Positions 16,442 to 25,877 are shown, counted from the first letter of the stretch. The stretch is DNA of 64,000 nucleotides from an uncultured Lacinutrix sp. (GCF_947500605.1 NZ_CANMSJ010000007.1:62001-126000), one strand, 5' to 3'. Notes: a model not told the origin generated them from the sequence alone. Numbers and translations are program-made.

Positions 16442-18502
16442 ATGAAATACTTACTTTTTGTTTTAATCTCTCTAATGGGCTTTTCCGCGGAAGCGCAACA
16501 AACTGATTATGTTGATTTTAAATCTATAAAAGGTGATTTGTTCGGGATGACATCAGGTTTAGAAGAGATTGGAGGTCAAGTTGATATTGCTTTTGATATT
16601 CTTAAAGATGTAGATTCAATATACATTGACGGTAAGAATTTTGAGCACGTAGCTGCTGGTTTTGAAAATACGGGAGTTGTTGAACCTATTTATGATGGAA
16701 AGCATATTGTTATAAAAAAGAAATTTAAGGCTAATAACAGTTATACCTTGCAATTAAATTGGCTTATACTTAATCCTAAAAAAGCAATCTACTTCGTTGA
16801 GAAAGAGAACTCAAATCAAATATGGACACAAGGTCAAGGGAAGTATACAAGTAATTGGCTACCAAGTATAGATGATACTAATGATAAAATAGAATTCGAT
16901 TTGTCTATTACTTATGCCAATGGTTACGAAGTTATTGCTAACGGAAAACTAACAGATAAACAAATTAACGAATCAACCACCACATGGCATTACGATATGC
17001 AAAAACCAATGACAAGTTATCTAGTAGCTTTAGCGATTGGTAAATATAATAAAAAGGAAATTGTTTCTAAAAGCGGAATACCTATTGAATTGTATTACTA
17101 CCCTGAAGATTCAGCTAGAGTAGAGCCAACGTACCGTTATACAAAGCAAATGTTCGATTTTTTAGAAACAGAAATAGGTATAGCATATCCTTGGCAGAAC
17201 TACAAGCAAGTTCCAGTTAAAGACTTTTTGTATTCTGGAATGGAAAATACAAGTCTTACTATTTTTAGTGACGATTTTATGATTGATGAAACTTCGTTTA
17301 TAGATAAAAACTACGTAAACGTAAATGCACACGAACTTGCTCACCAATGGTTTGGAGATTATGTTACAGCAACAGAAAGTAAACACCATTGGTTACAAGA
17401 AGGTTTTGCAACCTACTACGCTTTATTAGCAGAGCGCGATATTTTTGGAGACGATTATTATTACAATACGCTTTACGAATATGCTAAAGAGTTAATAATA
17501 CAAGAGCAAGAAGATAAAGCTACAGCTTTGTTAGATGCAAAAGCGAGTAGCATAACCTTTTATAAAAAAGGAGCCTGGGCTTTACATGTATTAAAGGAGA
17601 AAGTGGGAGAGGATGCGTTTAAAGAAGCTGTGAAGCGTTATTTAAATGCGTATGCTTTTAAAAATGTAGAGACTAAAAATTTTATTGATATAGTAGAAAA
17701 AGTATCTGGACAAAACCTAAGTAGTTTTGAAAACGAATGGTTAGTGTCTAAAACATTACCAATAGCAAAAATGCGAACTTTATTAAAAAAGAATGAAAGT
17801 ATTGCTTTTTTAGAAACTATAGACGATGCCGATTATTTAACCTACAGAATAGACGAGAATGGCTATGTTGCTTCAAGTTTGGTTAGGGAGCTTCCTAAAG
17901 GCTTTTATACACAAAGGCTTGCTGTTTTAAAAGAAGCGATTAAAAAGCCATTATATCCAACGTATAGAGATTTAATAGAGGAAGCTTTTAGTTCTAATGA
18001 GATAAAATCTCGTCAGTTGTTAGCCAGATACATTCCTGATGGTTTTAAGGAAGAAAACGAATCGTTATTGCAAGATGCATCTTATATTACAAAAGAGCTC
18101 GCATTATCAAATTTATGGTCTAAATTTCCTAACGATAGAGCAAAGTATTTGGAAGCTACAGAAGGTGTTATTGGTTTTAATGATAAAAATGTAAGATGTT
18201 TATGGTTAACTTTAGCATTATTAACACCAGAGTATAATGCAGCATTTAATAAAAGTTATATAAATGAATTAGGAAATTATACGAGTTCAAAATATAGTTT
18301 TGAAACACGACAAAACGCATTTTCTTATATTAATAATTTAAAGATTTTTAATATTGAAACATTAGTTAACTTAATAGATGCGACAAAGCACCATAATTGG
18401 AGATTTAAAAGTTTTGCAAAAGATTTATTAAAAACATTAACCGAAGACGAAAAATATAAAGAGATAATCGCTAATTTGCAGGAAGAACTTAAAAAGCAAT
18501 AA
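16442..18502 (+). CDS. Secreted M1-family aminopeptidase
   Basis: A 686-residue zinc metallopeptidase with a signal peptide ending near SAEAQQ (about 18-20). The M1 catalytic signature is complete: GMEN at 266-269, zinc motif HELAHQWFG (His297, Glu298, His301) and the third ligand Glu320 in WLQEGFATYY, with exactly 18 residues between His301 and Glu320. The C-terminal 250 residues are helical HEAT-like, as in aminopeptidase N relatives. It probably trims N-terminal residues from peptides in the periplasm or outside the cell. A catalytically degenerate relative is encoded at 51555-54392. The patatin gene follows 55 nt downstream. Confidence 0.93.
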   Translation: MKYLLFVLISLMGFSAEAQQTDYVDFKSIKGDLFGMTSGLEEIGGQVDIAFDILKDVDSIYIDGKNFEHVAAGFENTGVVEPIYDGKHIVIKKKFKANNSYTLQLNWLILNPKKAIYFVEKENSNQIWTQGQGKYTSNWLPSIDDTNDKIEFDLSITYANGYEVIANGKLTDKQINESTTTWHYDMQKPMTSYLVALAIGKYNKKEIVSKSGIPIELYYYPEDSARVEPTYRYTKQMFDFLETEIGIAYPWQNYKQVPVKDFLYSGMENTSLTIFSDDFMIDETSFIDKNYVNVNAHELAHQWFGDYVTATESKHHWLQEGFATYYALLAERDIFGDDYYYNTLYEYAKELIIQEQEDKATALLDAKASSITFYKKGAWALHVLKEKVGEDAFKEAVKRYLNAYAFKNVETKNFIDIVEKVSGQNLSSFENEWLVSKTLPIAKMRTLLKKNESIAFLETIDDADYLTYRIDENGYVASSLVRELPKGFYTQRLAVLKEAIKKPLYPTYRDLIEEAFSSNEIKSRQLLARYIPDGFKEENESLLQDASYITKELALSNLWSKFPNDRAKYLEATEGVIGFNDKNVRCLWLTLALLTPEYNAAFNKSYINELGNYTSSKYSFETRQNAFSYINNLKIFNIETLVNLIDATKHHNWRFKSFAKDLLKTLTEDEKYKEIIANLQEELKKQ

Positions 18503-18557
18503 TTTATCTAGTATTATTGTTAACCAAGCCTACTAACCAATAAAAAAAAAGTATTAA

Positions 18558-19493
18558 TTGAGAGCATTAGTAATTTCAGGAGGAGGAAGTAAAGGTGCAT
18601 TTGCAGGAGGTGTAGCACAATATTTAATTGAGCAAGAAGGCCGTGAGTACGATATGTATTTAGGAACATCTACAGGGAGTTTGCTTGTGCCGCATTTGGC
18701 TTCAAACGATATTGGTAAACTATACGATGTGTTTACGCATGTTAACCAGCATTCTATTTTTAGTATCAATCCATTTGTAGTAAAAAAGAAAAAAGGTAGA
18801 GAGTATGTGTCTATAAACTACTTTAATACCATGCTTCAGTTTATAAAGAAAAAACGCACGTTTGGTGAAAGTAAATCGTTAAGAAAACTTATAAAAAAGA
18901 ATTTTACAATAGAAGAGTTTAACAAAATTCGAGACACTAAAGAAGATGTTGTAGTAACAGTTGCTAATCTTTCTAAAAACAGAACAGAATATAAATCTAT
19001 TAACGATTTTGATTATGAAGAGTTTTGTGATTGGATTTGGATTTCTTGCAACTACATACCTTTTATGTCTTTAGTTAAAAAGAATGGGTTTGAGTATGCC
19101 GATGGTGGTTTGGGTTGTGTAGTGCCTATTCGAGAAGCGATAAACAGAGGCGCCACAGAAATTGATGCTATTATTCTTGAAAGTGAAAATTTAGAATACA
19201 ATAAAGTACTTGGTAAAAATCCGTTTTCGTTAATGATAAATCTTTTTGGTCATTTACTAGATCAGGTTGAAAGAGGAGATATAACCATTGGTAAGCTAGC
19301 TGCTAGACATAAAAACGTGAAACTTAACTTGTATTACACGCCAACAAAACTAACAGAGAATTCTCTTATTTTTAATAAAGGATTAATGGAAAAATGGTGG
19401 ATGGAAGGTTATTTGTATGCACAAGAAAAGCATGGAGATAGTAATCCTATAGATTCTACAGTACCAATAAATAGGGATTTAGAAGATGTTTAA
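18558..19493 (+). CDS. Patatin-like phospholipase
   Basis: A 311-residue protein with all patatin motifs: oxyanion loop SGGGSKGAFAGG (7-18), nucleophile Ser38 in GTSTG, and catalytic Asp182 in YADGG. The fold is a serine-aspartate lipid acyl hydrolase. There is no signal peptide and no outer-membrane barrel, so it is a cytoplasmic or peripheral enzyme unlike the longer PlpD type. The start is TTG at 18558; no ATG or GTG gives the full GGG loop. It may share a transcript with the M1 peptidase 55 nt upstream. A strong bidirectional terminator lies 2 nt after its stop. Confidence 0.9.
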   Translation: MRALVISGGGSKGAFAGGVAQYLIEQEGREYDMYLGTSTGSLLVPHLASNDIGKLYDVFTHVNQHSIFSINPFVVKKKKGREYVSINYFNTMLQFIKKKRTFGESKSLRKLIKKNFTIEEFNKIRDTKEDVVVTVANLSKNRTEYKSINDFDYEEFCDWIWISCNYIPFMSLVKKNGFEYADGGLGCVVPIREAINRGATEIDAIILESENLEYNKVLGKNPFSLMINLFGHLLDQVERGDITIGKLAARHKNVKLNLYYTPTKLTENSLIFNKGLMEKWWMEGYLYAQEKHGDSNPIDSTVPINRDLEDV

Positions 19494-19494
19494 A

Positions 19495-19529
19495 AGAAAA
19501 AGCCATATCGATTAGATATGGCTTTTTCT
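19495..19529. terminator. Bidirectional Rho-independent terminator
   Basis: A perfect 15-bp stem (AGAAAAAGCCATATC) with a 5-nt loop. T-runs arise on both strands, serving the patatin gene (plus) and the 19554-20072 gene (minus). Confidence 0.9.
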
Positions 19530-19553
19530 TTTTAAGCAGTGTACGCTTTTGTT

Positions 19554-20072
19554 TTACCAAAGTTCACTTACTTCTTGTTTTATATAAGATAATCCAGCAC
19601 TACTTGGTGGTGTTTTATCTATCATATCTGTTAAAATAACTTCTCTTAGTTTATTTGCAGAATCTACTTTATCGCTTAAAGCAGCTTTTCTTATTAGTTG
19701 TACCGTTGCACTTTTAGAAGCGTTAATAATACTCCAGCAATTGTCTGTAACATAAATTTGTTGAGACAAGTTGTGTTCTAATTCTTGTTCTATATTTTTA
19801 ATAAGAAGCGCTTCGTAATCATCTTTGTTAGTAGAAAGTGGTGTTACCCTAATTAATAATTTGTTAGGAGCAATACGTTCTAAGAATATAGATAACCTTT
19901 CGTAAGCTTGTAAACGTTGCGGTAAAGCTTCTTTTTGAAGCTGTTTGTGCATTATAAACTTACGCCTATTATCTTCATTTTCTATATGTTCTCTAAAAAA
20001 CAAAAAAGCTATTGCTCCAACAATTAAAGAAGGTATAGCATACATTAATAAGTTTAATAATTGATCTCCCAT
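19554..20072 (-). CDS. Conserved membrane-anchored protein of unknown function
   Basis: A 172-residue protein. Residues 5-27 (LLNLLMYAIPSLIVGAIAFLFF) form one membrane segment, followed by a basic helix and a cytoplasmic domain rich in long helices (QRLQAYERLSIFLERIAPNKLLIRVTP). I believe such proteins are conserved in Flavobacteriaceae but know no function. A close-to-consensus promoter precedes it and a shared terminator follows, so it is a monocistronic gene. The C-terminal part is not a recognised enzyme. Confidence 0.75.
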   Translation of the reverse strand: MGDQLLNLLMYAIPSLIVGAIAFLFFREHIENEDNRRKFIMHKQLQKEALPQRLQAYERLSIFLERIAPNKLLIRVTPLSTNKDDYEALLIKNIEQELEHNLSQQIYVTDNCWSIINASKSATVQLIRKAALSDKVDSANKLREVILTDMIDKTPPSSAGLSYIKQEVSELW

Positions 20073-20096
20073 TTATATTCGGTTTTAGATATTAAA

Positions 20097-20127
20097 CAAA
20101 CTTAATATGTTTTTAAGTATTGTACAA
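20097..20127 (-). promoter_or_regulatory. Predicted promoter TTG-N20-TAAGTTTG of the 19554-20072 gene
   Basis: TTG (20125-20127) and TAAGTTTG (20097-20104) on the minus strand, both exact to the Bacteroidetes consensus with ideal spacing, 24 nt before the start codon. Confidence 0.65.
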
Positions 20128-20245
20128 GAAAACCGTTAATGGAATGAAAGCTCTTTTTTATAGAATGAAAACAACGTGTTGTAAAATAGCAATGTTTTAA
20201 TGTGGGTTTCATCGTTATTTTTGAAATGCTATTAATCTGAATATT

Positions 20246-20297
20246 GAATCGGTTTTATTTACGTGAGTGACTATTACCGATTCTTTTTTTTTTTTTT
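20246..20297 (+). terminator. Orphan Rho-independent terminator upstream of the lipoprotein island
   Basis: An 8-bp stem (GAATCGGT, 20246-20253, with ACCGATTC, 20276-20283), 22-nt loop and a 14-T tract on the plus strand. No plus-strand gene lies before it after 19493, but a TATTTTTG box sits at 20216-20223 (see findings on a possible short RNA). Confidence 0.7.
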
Positions 20298-20302
20298 AAT
20301 AA

Positions 20303-20334
20303 GGGTAACAAAATGCTTACTGTCTTTATGTAAG
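20303..20334 (+). promoter_or_regulatory. Bipartite island element, site A: GGGTAACA-N18-TGTAAG
   Basis: GGGTAACA at 20303-20310 and TGTAAG at 20329-20334, 25 nt before the ATG at 20359. The same element with the same 18-nt spacing precedes 22818 and 30047. It does not match the TANNTTTG housekeeping promoter. It could be an alternative-sigma promoter or a regulator-bound promoter. Confidence 0.65.
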
Positions 20335-20358
20335 TGTATAAATACTAAAACTTAAATC

Positions 20359-20955
20359 ATGAAAATTTCACTTAAAACGCTTTCAATACTATTGGTTTTT
20401 ATAATATCTAGCTGTAGTAGCGACGATAATTTAAATACACCTGCAAATTCTTGTAACGAAGGTTATGTAATTACAGAAGTAACAGATACTTTTTCTAATA
20501 CAAACGGTTACACAGGTATTATTAATGGTAAACCATTAGAAGTACACCATTATGCCATAAGAATACTTGCCGATGGTAATATATGCAGTGTAGGTTATCA
20601 AAATCCGGCAGGCTACTCGGGTAATTATACTATTAAAATGACGAATAATAATAACGGATTTATTTACGAAGATGATTTTTCATTTTCTCAATCTCAGTTA
20701 GAATTTCATAATGTCTCTCAAACATTAAGTGTGCAAGCTGGAGATTATATAAGTGTATGGAGAACAATTGCTCCTGGTTATACTAATATAAATCAAGCAG
20801 AAGGTAAAATTATAGAGAGAACAGATAACACTTCTTTTTTATATCCAATAACAGGTGTTAATGTAACATTTGAAGCCTCAAGTTTTGAAGGTGGAGGAAC
20901 CGCGGAGTATGACACGGCTATCCCTTATATCGCCTTAGGATTTGAAGCTAATTAG
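20359..20955 (+). CDS. Surface-type lipoprotein of unknown function (island gene 1)
   Basis: A 198-residue lipoprotein with lipobox IISSC (Cys19) followed by SSDDN, which resembles the SDD-type surface-export signal described for Flavobacterium. The mature part is beta-rich with alternating polar and hydrophobic residues (GNYTIKMTNNNNGF; ISVWRTIAPGYTNI), probably a small beta-sandwich. I know no family for it. It starts 25 nt after island element A and is followed after 32 nt by the 585-residue lipoprotein, so the two form an operon. Confidence 0.75.
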   Translation: MKISLKTLSILLVFIISSCSSDDNLNTPANSCNEGYVITEVTDTFSNTNGYTGIINGKPLEVHHYAIRILADGNICSVGYQNPAGYSGNYTIKMTNNNNGFIYEDDFSFSQSQLEFHNVSQTLSVQAGDYISVWRTIAPGYTNINQAEGKIIERTDNTSFLYPITGVNVTFEASSFEGGGTAEYDTAIPYIALGFEAN

Positions 20956-20987
20956 TAAATACCAATAACCATCTAAATTTATAAATA

Positions 20988-22745
20988 ATGAAAAATTTTT
21001 TAAAACCAGTATTACTATTTTTATTAGTATTTACTATTTATAGTTGTAATAAAAATGAATCGATAGACGGCGGAGGTACTTCCGGAGAAACAAATCAAGA
21101 GTTCGAGTTTGGTGCTCAAGTAAATCGTGATTTTATGGGTGTGGTTAAAGACCAATCTAATGTTGCTATTAGTAATGCAACAATTAATATTGGTACTAAG
21201 ACTACGCAAACAGATGCAAATGGTGTTTTTATTATTAAAGATGCTACAGTGCAAGAACGCTTTGCTTATATAGAAGTAAGTAAAATAGGCTATTTAAAAG
21301 GATTAAAAACAGTAACGCCTACACAAGATGTTAGTCAAGTAAATTTGGTATTATTAACAGAAAATATACAGCCACTTCCATCAAACAATCAAATACAGTT
21401 AATTAATGGAGCGAAAGTAACTTTTAACGGCGATTTTGAAGATGCTTCGGGTAATGCTTACAGCGGAGTAGTAAATTACTCTTTAAACCATATAGATCCG
21501 GCAAGTCCAACTATTGCCAACGAAATGCCTGGAATGCTTTTGGCTAAAACAGCAGCAGATGATTTTGAAATGTTACAAACCTACGGTATGCTGCATGTTA
21601 GTTTAACAGATGCAAGTGGTAACGCTCTTCAAATAGCAGCTGGAAGTACTGCTGAAATTAGAATGCCAATTCCAAGTGTATTGTCTGGCGCTGCACCTGC
21701 TACTATTCCTTTATGGAGTTTTGATGAAGCTGTTGGTTATTGGGTAGAAGATGGATTTGCTACCAAAACAGGTAGTGAATATGTTGGTACTGTATCTCAT
21801 TTCTCTTGGTGGAATTGCGATATAAACTTTCCTACTGAAGTACTTTGTTTAACTGTTGAGGACGCTAACGGAAATCCATTAGCTAATGTAAATATAGACT
21901 TATCTTTTCCTGGTAATCCTTTTCCTGGAACAGGTGTATCTAATGCGTTAGGAGAAATATGTGGTGTCGTACCAACTAATCAAACTATAACATATACTGC
22001 TTACGATGATTGCGGAAACACCTTGTCAACAAATACTATTGGTCCTTTTACTAATGCTACAACTTGGATAAACGAAACGATTACTATACCTAATAGTCCA
22101 GCATTACAAACTATTACTGGAAATTTTTTAGACTGTAATGGTAGTCCTGTAATCGATGGATATGTAGAGCTAAGTTATGGTGGATATCAAACTATTCAAT
22201 ACATAGAAAATGGTGTTTTCGAGATAAGTACATTAATATGTAATGGAAGCACAAGCGGTTTTGTAGAAGGTTTAGATTATAATAATTCACAATCTACAGG
22301 CGTGATTCCTTTTATCTTTTCTCAACCAGTATCTAATATAGGTACTATTATTTCTTGTAATACTATAGACGAATATATTACCTATCAAGTAGATAATGGC
22401 CCGGCTGTTACAACGCAGCAGATTATGATTAGTGCTTATAATAGTGGTACAACCGGATTTCAGGTGCTTGCTGATAGTGAAACACCATTAGAAGAGGTTA
22501 ATTTTGAAATAGATACCACGGCAATTGGTTCTTATAGTTTAACAGATGTAAGTGCACCACTTTTAGTTATCTCAGAAATTGATTTAAATACAAATACTAC
22601 AACTACACAGAATTTTGAATTTATAATATCAAATTTTGGAAATCCTACGGAATATATTGATGTTACTTTTTCTGGAGAGTTTACAGATATTAATGGAGTA
22701 ACAAGATCTATTACAGGTACAATTCATGTAAGAAGAGATACATAA
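20988..22745 (+). CDS. Large lipoprotein with carboxypeptidase-regulatory-like domain (island gene 2)
   Basis: A 585-residue lipoprotein (lipobox IYSC, Cys20). Residues about 45-125 are a carboxypeptidase-regulatory-like beta-sandwich (DFMGVVKDQSNVAISNATIN ... DANGVFIIKDATV). A middle domain follows with IPLWSFDEAVGYWVEDG and VSHFSWWNCD, then further sandwich-like segments with paired cysteines. It is a full-length paralogue of 30047-31795: the same domain order, with clear identity from QVNRDFMG to the WWNCD block and again at the RRDT/RDN C terminus. No peptidase residues are present. Probably a surface structural or binding protein. Confidence 0.85.
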   Translation: MKNFLKPVLLFLLVFTIYSCNKNESIDGGGTSGETNQEFEFGAQVNRDFMGVVKDQSNVAISNATINIGTKTTQTDANGVFIIKDATVQERFAYIEVSKIGYLKGLKTVTPTQDVSQVNLVLLTENIQPLPSNNQIQLINGAKVTFNGDFEDASGNAYSGVVNYSLNHIDPASPTIANEMPGMLLAKTAADDFEMLQTYGMLHVSLTDASGNALQIAAGSTAEIRMPIPSVLSGAAPATIPLWSFDEAVGYWVEDGFATKTGSEYVGTVSHFSWWNCDINFPTEVLCLTVEDANGNPLANVNIDLSFPGNPFPGTGVSNALGEICGVVPTNQTITYTAYDDCGNTLSTNTIGPFTNATTWINETITIPNSPALQTITGNFLDCNGSPVIDGYVELSYGGYQTIQYIENGVFEISTLICNGSTSGFVEGLDYNNSQSTGVIPFIFSQPVSNIGTIISCNTIDEYITYQVDNGPAVTTQQIMISAYNSGTTGFQVLADSETPLEEVNFEIDTTAIGSYSLTDVSAPLLVISEIDLNTNTTTTQNFEFIISNFGNPTEYIDVTFSGEFTDINGVTRSITGTIHVRRDT

Positions 22746-22759
22746 TAACTATAAACTTA

Positions 22760-22791
22760 GGGTAACATTTTTAAAGTCTTGTTGATATAAA
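22760..22791 (+). promoter_or_regulatory. Bipartite island element, site C: GGGTAACA-N18-TATAAA
   Basis: GGGTAACA at 22760-22767 and TATAAA at 22786-22791, 27 nt before the ATG at 22818. It follows the stop of the 585-residue lipoprotein, so it begins a new transcription unit inside the island. Confidence 0.65.
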
Positions 22792-22817
22792 GATGAACAC
22801 TTAAAAATAATATAATT

Positions 22818-23498
22818 ATGAAAACATTACAAACACTTAAAGCACTATTAATCTTAGCAACAATTACAATTGTTAGTTGTGATAATAATGATGACCAACA
22901 AACAACTCCTGCAACGCCAACAGACGGTTTTACAGTTAGTAATAGTTTTAAAGGAACAGAGAACGCATACATTACTATTGATCAAGCAGATGTTGATGGC
23001 GGTGGTTTTCCAGATTATTATAATTTTTTCTTTACAGATGGAAGAATGACAGATTCTTTTGGAGATGTAGGTGTTGGTTATGCGTATGGTTATTCAGATA
23101 ACACAACAAATTTAGTTAAGCTAAAAATTATAGCAGGTGCTTCTAATCCAAGTTTAACTACAGGATTAATTAGCTCAGGAAATACTTATATCGCTTCTAG
23201 TGTATTAACAAACGGATTTAATGCAGGTTTTTCTGTCGATTCATTATTAGGCTATAACGTGCAGCCAGATCCTACTTTTGGAACCGAAAACGGACTAGAT
23301 TTTTGTCATATTCAAGAAACTAATGGATTTTGGTATTATGTTGGAACATCTGGTCCAATTGTGCATGTTAATGCTATTAATATAGATTATTCAACACCTT
23401 CAAATAGTACTATTGATATCGATTATACTTTTTTAGATACAAATGGTACAACTATCACAGGTCATTATGGAGGAACTTTAGGACTAATATTAGACTAA
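22818..23498 (+). CDS. Surface-type lipoprotein (island gene 3; tandem paralogue of gene 4)
   Basis: A 226-residue lipoprotein with lipobox TIVSC (Cys21) and an acidic segment DNNDD after it. The mature part is beta-rich; segments NAYITIDQAD, DYYNFFFTDGR and the C-terminal NSTIDIDYTF...GHYGGTLGL recur in the next gene, so the two are tandem duplicates. Known family not recognised. It is the first gene after island element C and 34 nt before the next. Confidence 0.75.
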   Translation: MKTLQTLKALLILATITIVSCDNNDDQQTTPATPTDGFTVSNSFKGTENAYITIDQADVDGGGFPDYYNFFFTDGRMTDSFGDVGVGYAYGYSDNTTNLVKLKIIAGASNPSLTTGLISSGNTYIASSVLTNGFNAGFSVDSLLGYNVQPDPTFGTENGLDFCHIQETNGFWYYVGTSGPIVHVNAINIDYSTPSNSTIDIDYTFLDTNGTTITGHYGGTLGLILD

Positions 23499-23532
23499 CA
23501 TCAAATCATTTTTCAACTTAAAATAATAAATC

Positions 23533-24222
23533 ATGAAAATTATAAAAACACTTTTAATACTACTCACAGTAACAATGTTTAGTTGCGATAGTAATGATGA
23601 TGAAGTAACGCCAGATCCAGTAGACCCATCTACAACTTTAGATGGTTTTACGTATCATGAAAACAACGTGAATCCAACGTTTTATGAAACGTCTAATGCT
23701 TACATAGAAATTGATGAAGATAATGACGATGCTTATCCATTAGCGCCAGATTATTACGGATTCTTCTTCTTAAATGGTAGATTATTAGATAACGATGCAG
23801 ATGTAAACGGAACAAGTGATGAGGTTTTGTTATCTGTAAATACAACACAATTTGTTGTACTTAGCATAGATGTTGCGGTAAACCCAAGTTTGCAAACAGG
23901 CATTCCGCCAACAGCCGGTAATACGTATGTCGCGTCAAGTAACGATTCTAATGTTGTTACAGATTTACAGGTAGGTTCCTCAAGTCCGCAAACGTTTATA
24001 AATATAGATGGTACAAATGTAGAGTTTGGAGAGGGTAATGAAACTAATAGTACTATTTATAGTCCTGCAACACTTGGTCATTCTGTTACAATTAATGCTA
24101 TAAACATAGATACTGTAAACCCAACCAATAGCACAATAGATGTAGATTATACGTTTGTAAATACTTCTGGAGAATTAATTTCTGGACATTATGAAGGAAC
24201 ATTAGGTGTTTTTGAGGACTAA
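23533..24222 (+). CDS. Surface-type lipoprotein (island gene 4; tandem paralogue of gene 3)
   Basis: A 229-residue lipoprotein with lipobox MFSC (Cys18) and DSNDDE after it. The paralogous blocks are SNAYIEIDED, DYYGFFFLNGRLLD and NSTIDVDYTFVNTSGELISGHYEGTLG, matching the preceding gene. A proline-rich linker (TPDPVDPSTT) joins the lipid anchor to the domain. The function is unknown. It has no promoter of the island type of its own and is likely read through from gene 3. Confidence 0.75.
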   Translation: MKIIKTLLILLTVTMFSCDSNDDEVTPDPVDPSTTLDGFTYHENNVNPTFYETSNAYIEIDEDNDDAYPLAPDYYGFFFLNGRLLDNDADVNGTSDEVLLSVNTTQFVVLSIDVAVNPSLQTGIPPTAGNTYVASSNDSNVVTDLQVGSSSPQTFINIDGTNVEFGEGNETNSTIYSPATLGHSVTINAINIDTVNPTNSTIDVDYTFVNTSGELISGHYEGTLGVFED

Positions 24223-24452
24223 AAACTAGTCTATATGTTTCCGTAATTATTCGTTTTTTCGAATTTCTGACTTTATTAAAAGTGATAGCAGTTATTGTAT
24301 TGCATACAACTTGATAACTACAGATCTAGACATAAACAGTTATAACGATTTTTATAAATGCTTTAATTAAAGAAGATCGTAATAATAGTAATGATGATTA
24401 TGATGGAACAATTGATGAATTAATTGAAATAAACAACTTAAAAATTTTTAAA
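24223..24452 (+). other. Spacer with TTGCATACAA palindrome and a gene-like remnant
   Basis: The 230-nt spacer holds TTGCATACAA (24300-24309), a motif that also flanks the DUF4365 gene. It then holds 39 in-frame codons (24336-24452) that run without stop into the ATG at 24453, reading coding-like (EDRNNSNDDYDGTIDELIEI) but lacking any start codon. It may be a decayed gene end. Confidence 0.4.
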
Positions 24453-25877
24453 ATGAAAAATAAAATACTACTACTATTAATAATAAGTTTAACTTTTATT
24501 GGTTGTAATTCGGACGATGTGGAAGAGGTGCAATATAATCCTTGCGACACAAGTGCTCAGGGCTATAGCATATTTACTTATGATAATGATTTTACAATAG
24601 ATGATCAAGCGTTAACAGTACATTACGTCACAGGTCATCCTCAAGGTGATTATTTCCATATTTTTAATAATAATGGTCCAACAGTTACCAATTTTTACAC
24701 CTTTGCTGTAAATAGTGGAGACACTTCTACATTGGAACAAAATTGGAACACAACAGGAGGTAGCTTTTTGTCAAGAGATAATGATCCTATTTATGGGACT
24801 TCACAATATCCAATGAGCTTAACAACTGTACAAGGAGGATCCCAAGTAGGTGATAGAATATTAATAGAGTTTTCTGCTACAGGAGAAGGTATTATAGAAG
24901 GACAATACTGTGTAGATATAGACGAGGTAATAACAACGTCAGATTATGTTTACATTACAGATGGTTCAGATTTTAAAATTGTTAATGTATTTGATCCTTA
25001 CTTACCTTATGTGGAGTATTCGGTAACTGCAAACACGGCGTACTTTGTTGAGGTAATAGATAACAATGCATATTTAGGCTATTTTGATGCCATTGAACCA
25101 TTTTTAAACAGCTATGATGTAGCAAACACAAGCAGTGTTAGTCTCAATCAATCTATCGCAAAAAGTGCGCAGTTTGGAAGGCTTTCAGATATCGATAAAA
25201 TTGGAGATTATTTATATGTTTCAGATGAATATAGAGGTATTCATCATATAAATGTATCTACTCAAGCAGTAACTTCTTTTGAAAGCCATGATGTTATGAG
25301 TTTATCGTTGATTAATAATAGAATGACTGCTTTGGGTATTTGGGCCGGATTATACGGTTTTGATGTTACAGACCCAAGTTCTCCAGTAAATTCTAATTAT
25401 CTTATGTTAGATTTTCCTACAGATATTGATATAGCATCATACCCAAACGCAAACGCAAGTTTTCATAGTTGGATAAGAAATAACGGTACTCAACATTTTG
25501 TAGCAAACATTGAAGATGCTAAACTTAAAAAAGTAGAAGAAGGGACTCTAGGTTATTCAGCGGTATCTGAAGTGGATATTTCTGGATATGCGACCGCTTT
25601 TAAAGTGGATAGTAATTATGGTTTTATAACTACAAAAGCTAGTAGTTCTGCTCCTTTGCAAAGTAGTTTTGATGGTATTACAATGGTAGATTTAAGTAAT
25701 ATGGTAGTGGTAGATTCTCAAACATTAAGTAATGCAAGTGGTGTTACTGTTAAGTCTAATATAGCGTATGTAACAGATGAAAATGGATTGCATATTTACG
25801 ATGTAAGCCAAGGAAGTTTAAACCTTATAAATACGTATTCTCCAGGATTTGGTAATTACATATCTATTAACAATTAA
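24453..25877 (+). CDS. Lipoprotein with beta-propeller-like repeats (LVIVD-like) (island gene 5)
   Basis: A 474-residue lipoprotein with lipobox FIGC (Cys18) and NSDDVEE after it. Residues about 25-155 form a beta-rich module with one disulfide-capable pair of cysteines. From about 160 on, repeats of the form VYITDGSDFKIVNVFDP, LYVSDEYRGIHHINVS, AYVTDENGLHIYDVS suggest LVIVD-type propeller blades, common in surface proteins. No catalytic residues stand out. The 230-nt spacer before it has no island element, so its promoter is unclear. Confidence 0.75.
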   Translation: MKNKILLLLIISLTFIGCNSDDVEEVQYNPCDTSAQGYSIFTYDNDFTIDDQALTVHYVTGHPQGDYFHIFNNNGPTVTNFYTFAVNSGDTSTLEQNWNTTGGSFLSRDNDPIYGTSQYPMSLTTVQGGSQVGDRILIEFSATGEGIIEGQYCVDIDEVITTSDYVYITDGSDFKIVNVFDPYLPYVEYSVTANTAYFVEVIDNNAYLGYFDAIEPFLNSYDVANTSSVSLNQSIAKSAQFGRLSDIDKIGDYLYVSDEYRGIHHINVSTQAVTSFESHDVMSLSLINNRMTALGIWAGLYGFDVTDPSSPVNSNYLMLDFPTDIDIASYPNANASFHSWIRNNGTQHFVANIEDAKLKKVEEGTLGYSAVSEVDISGYATAFKVDSNYGFITTKASSSAPLQSSFDGITMVDLSNMVVVDSQTLSNASGVTVKSNIAYVTDENGLHIYDVSQGSLNLINTYSPGFGNYISINN

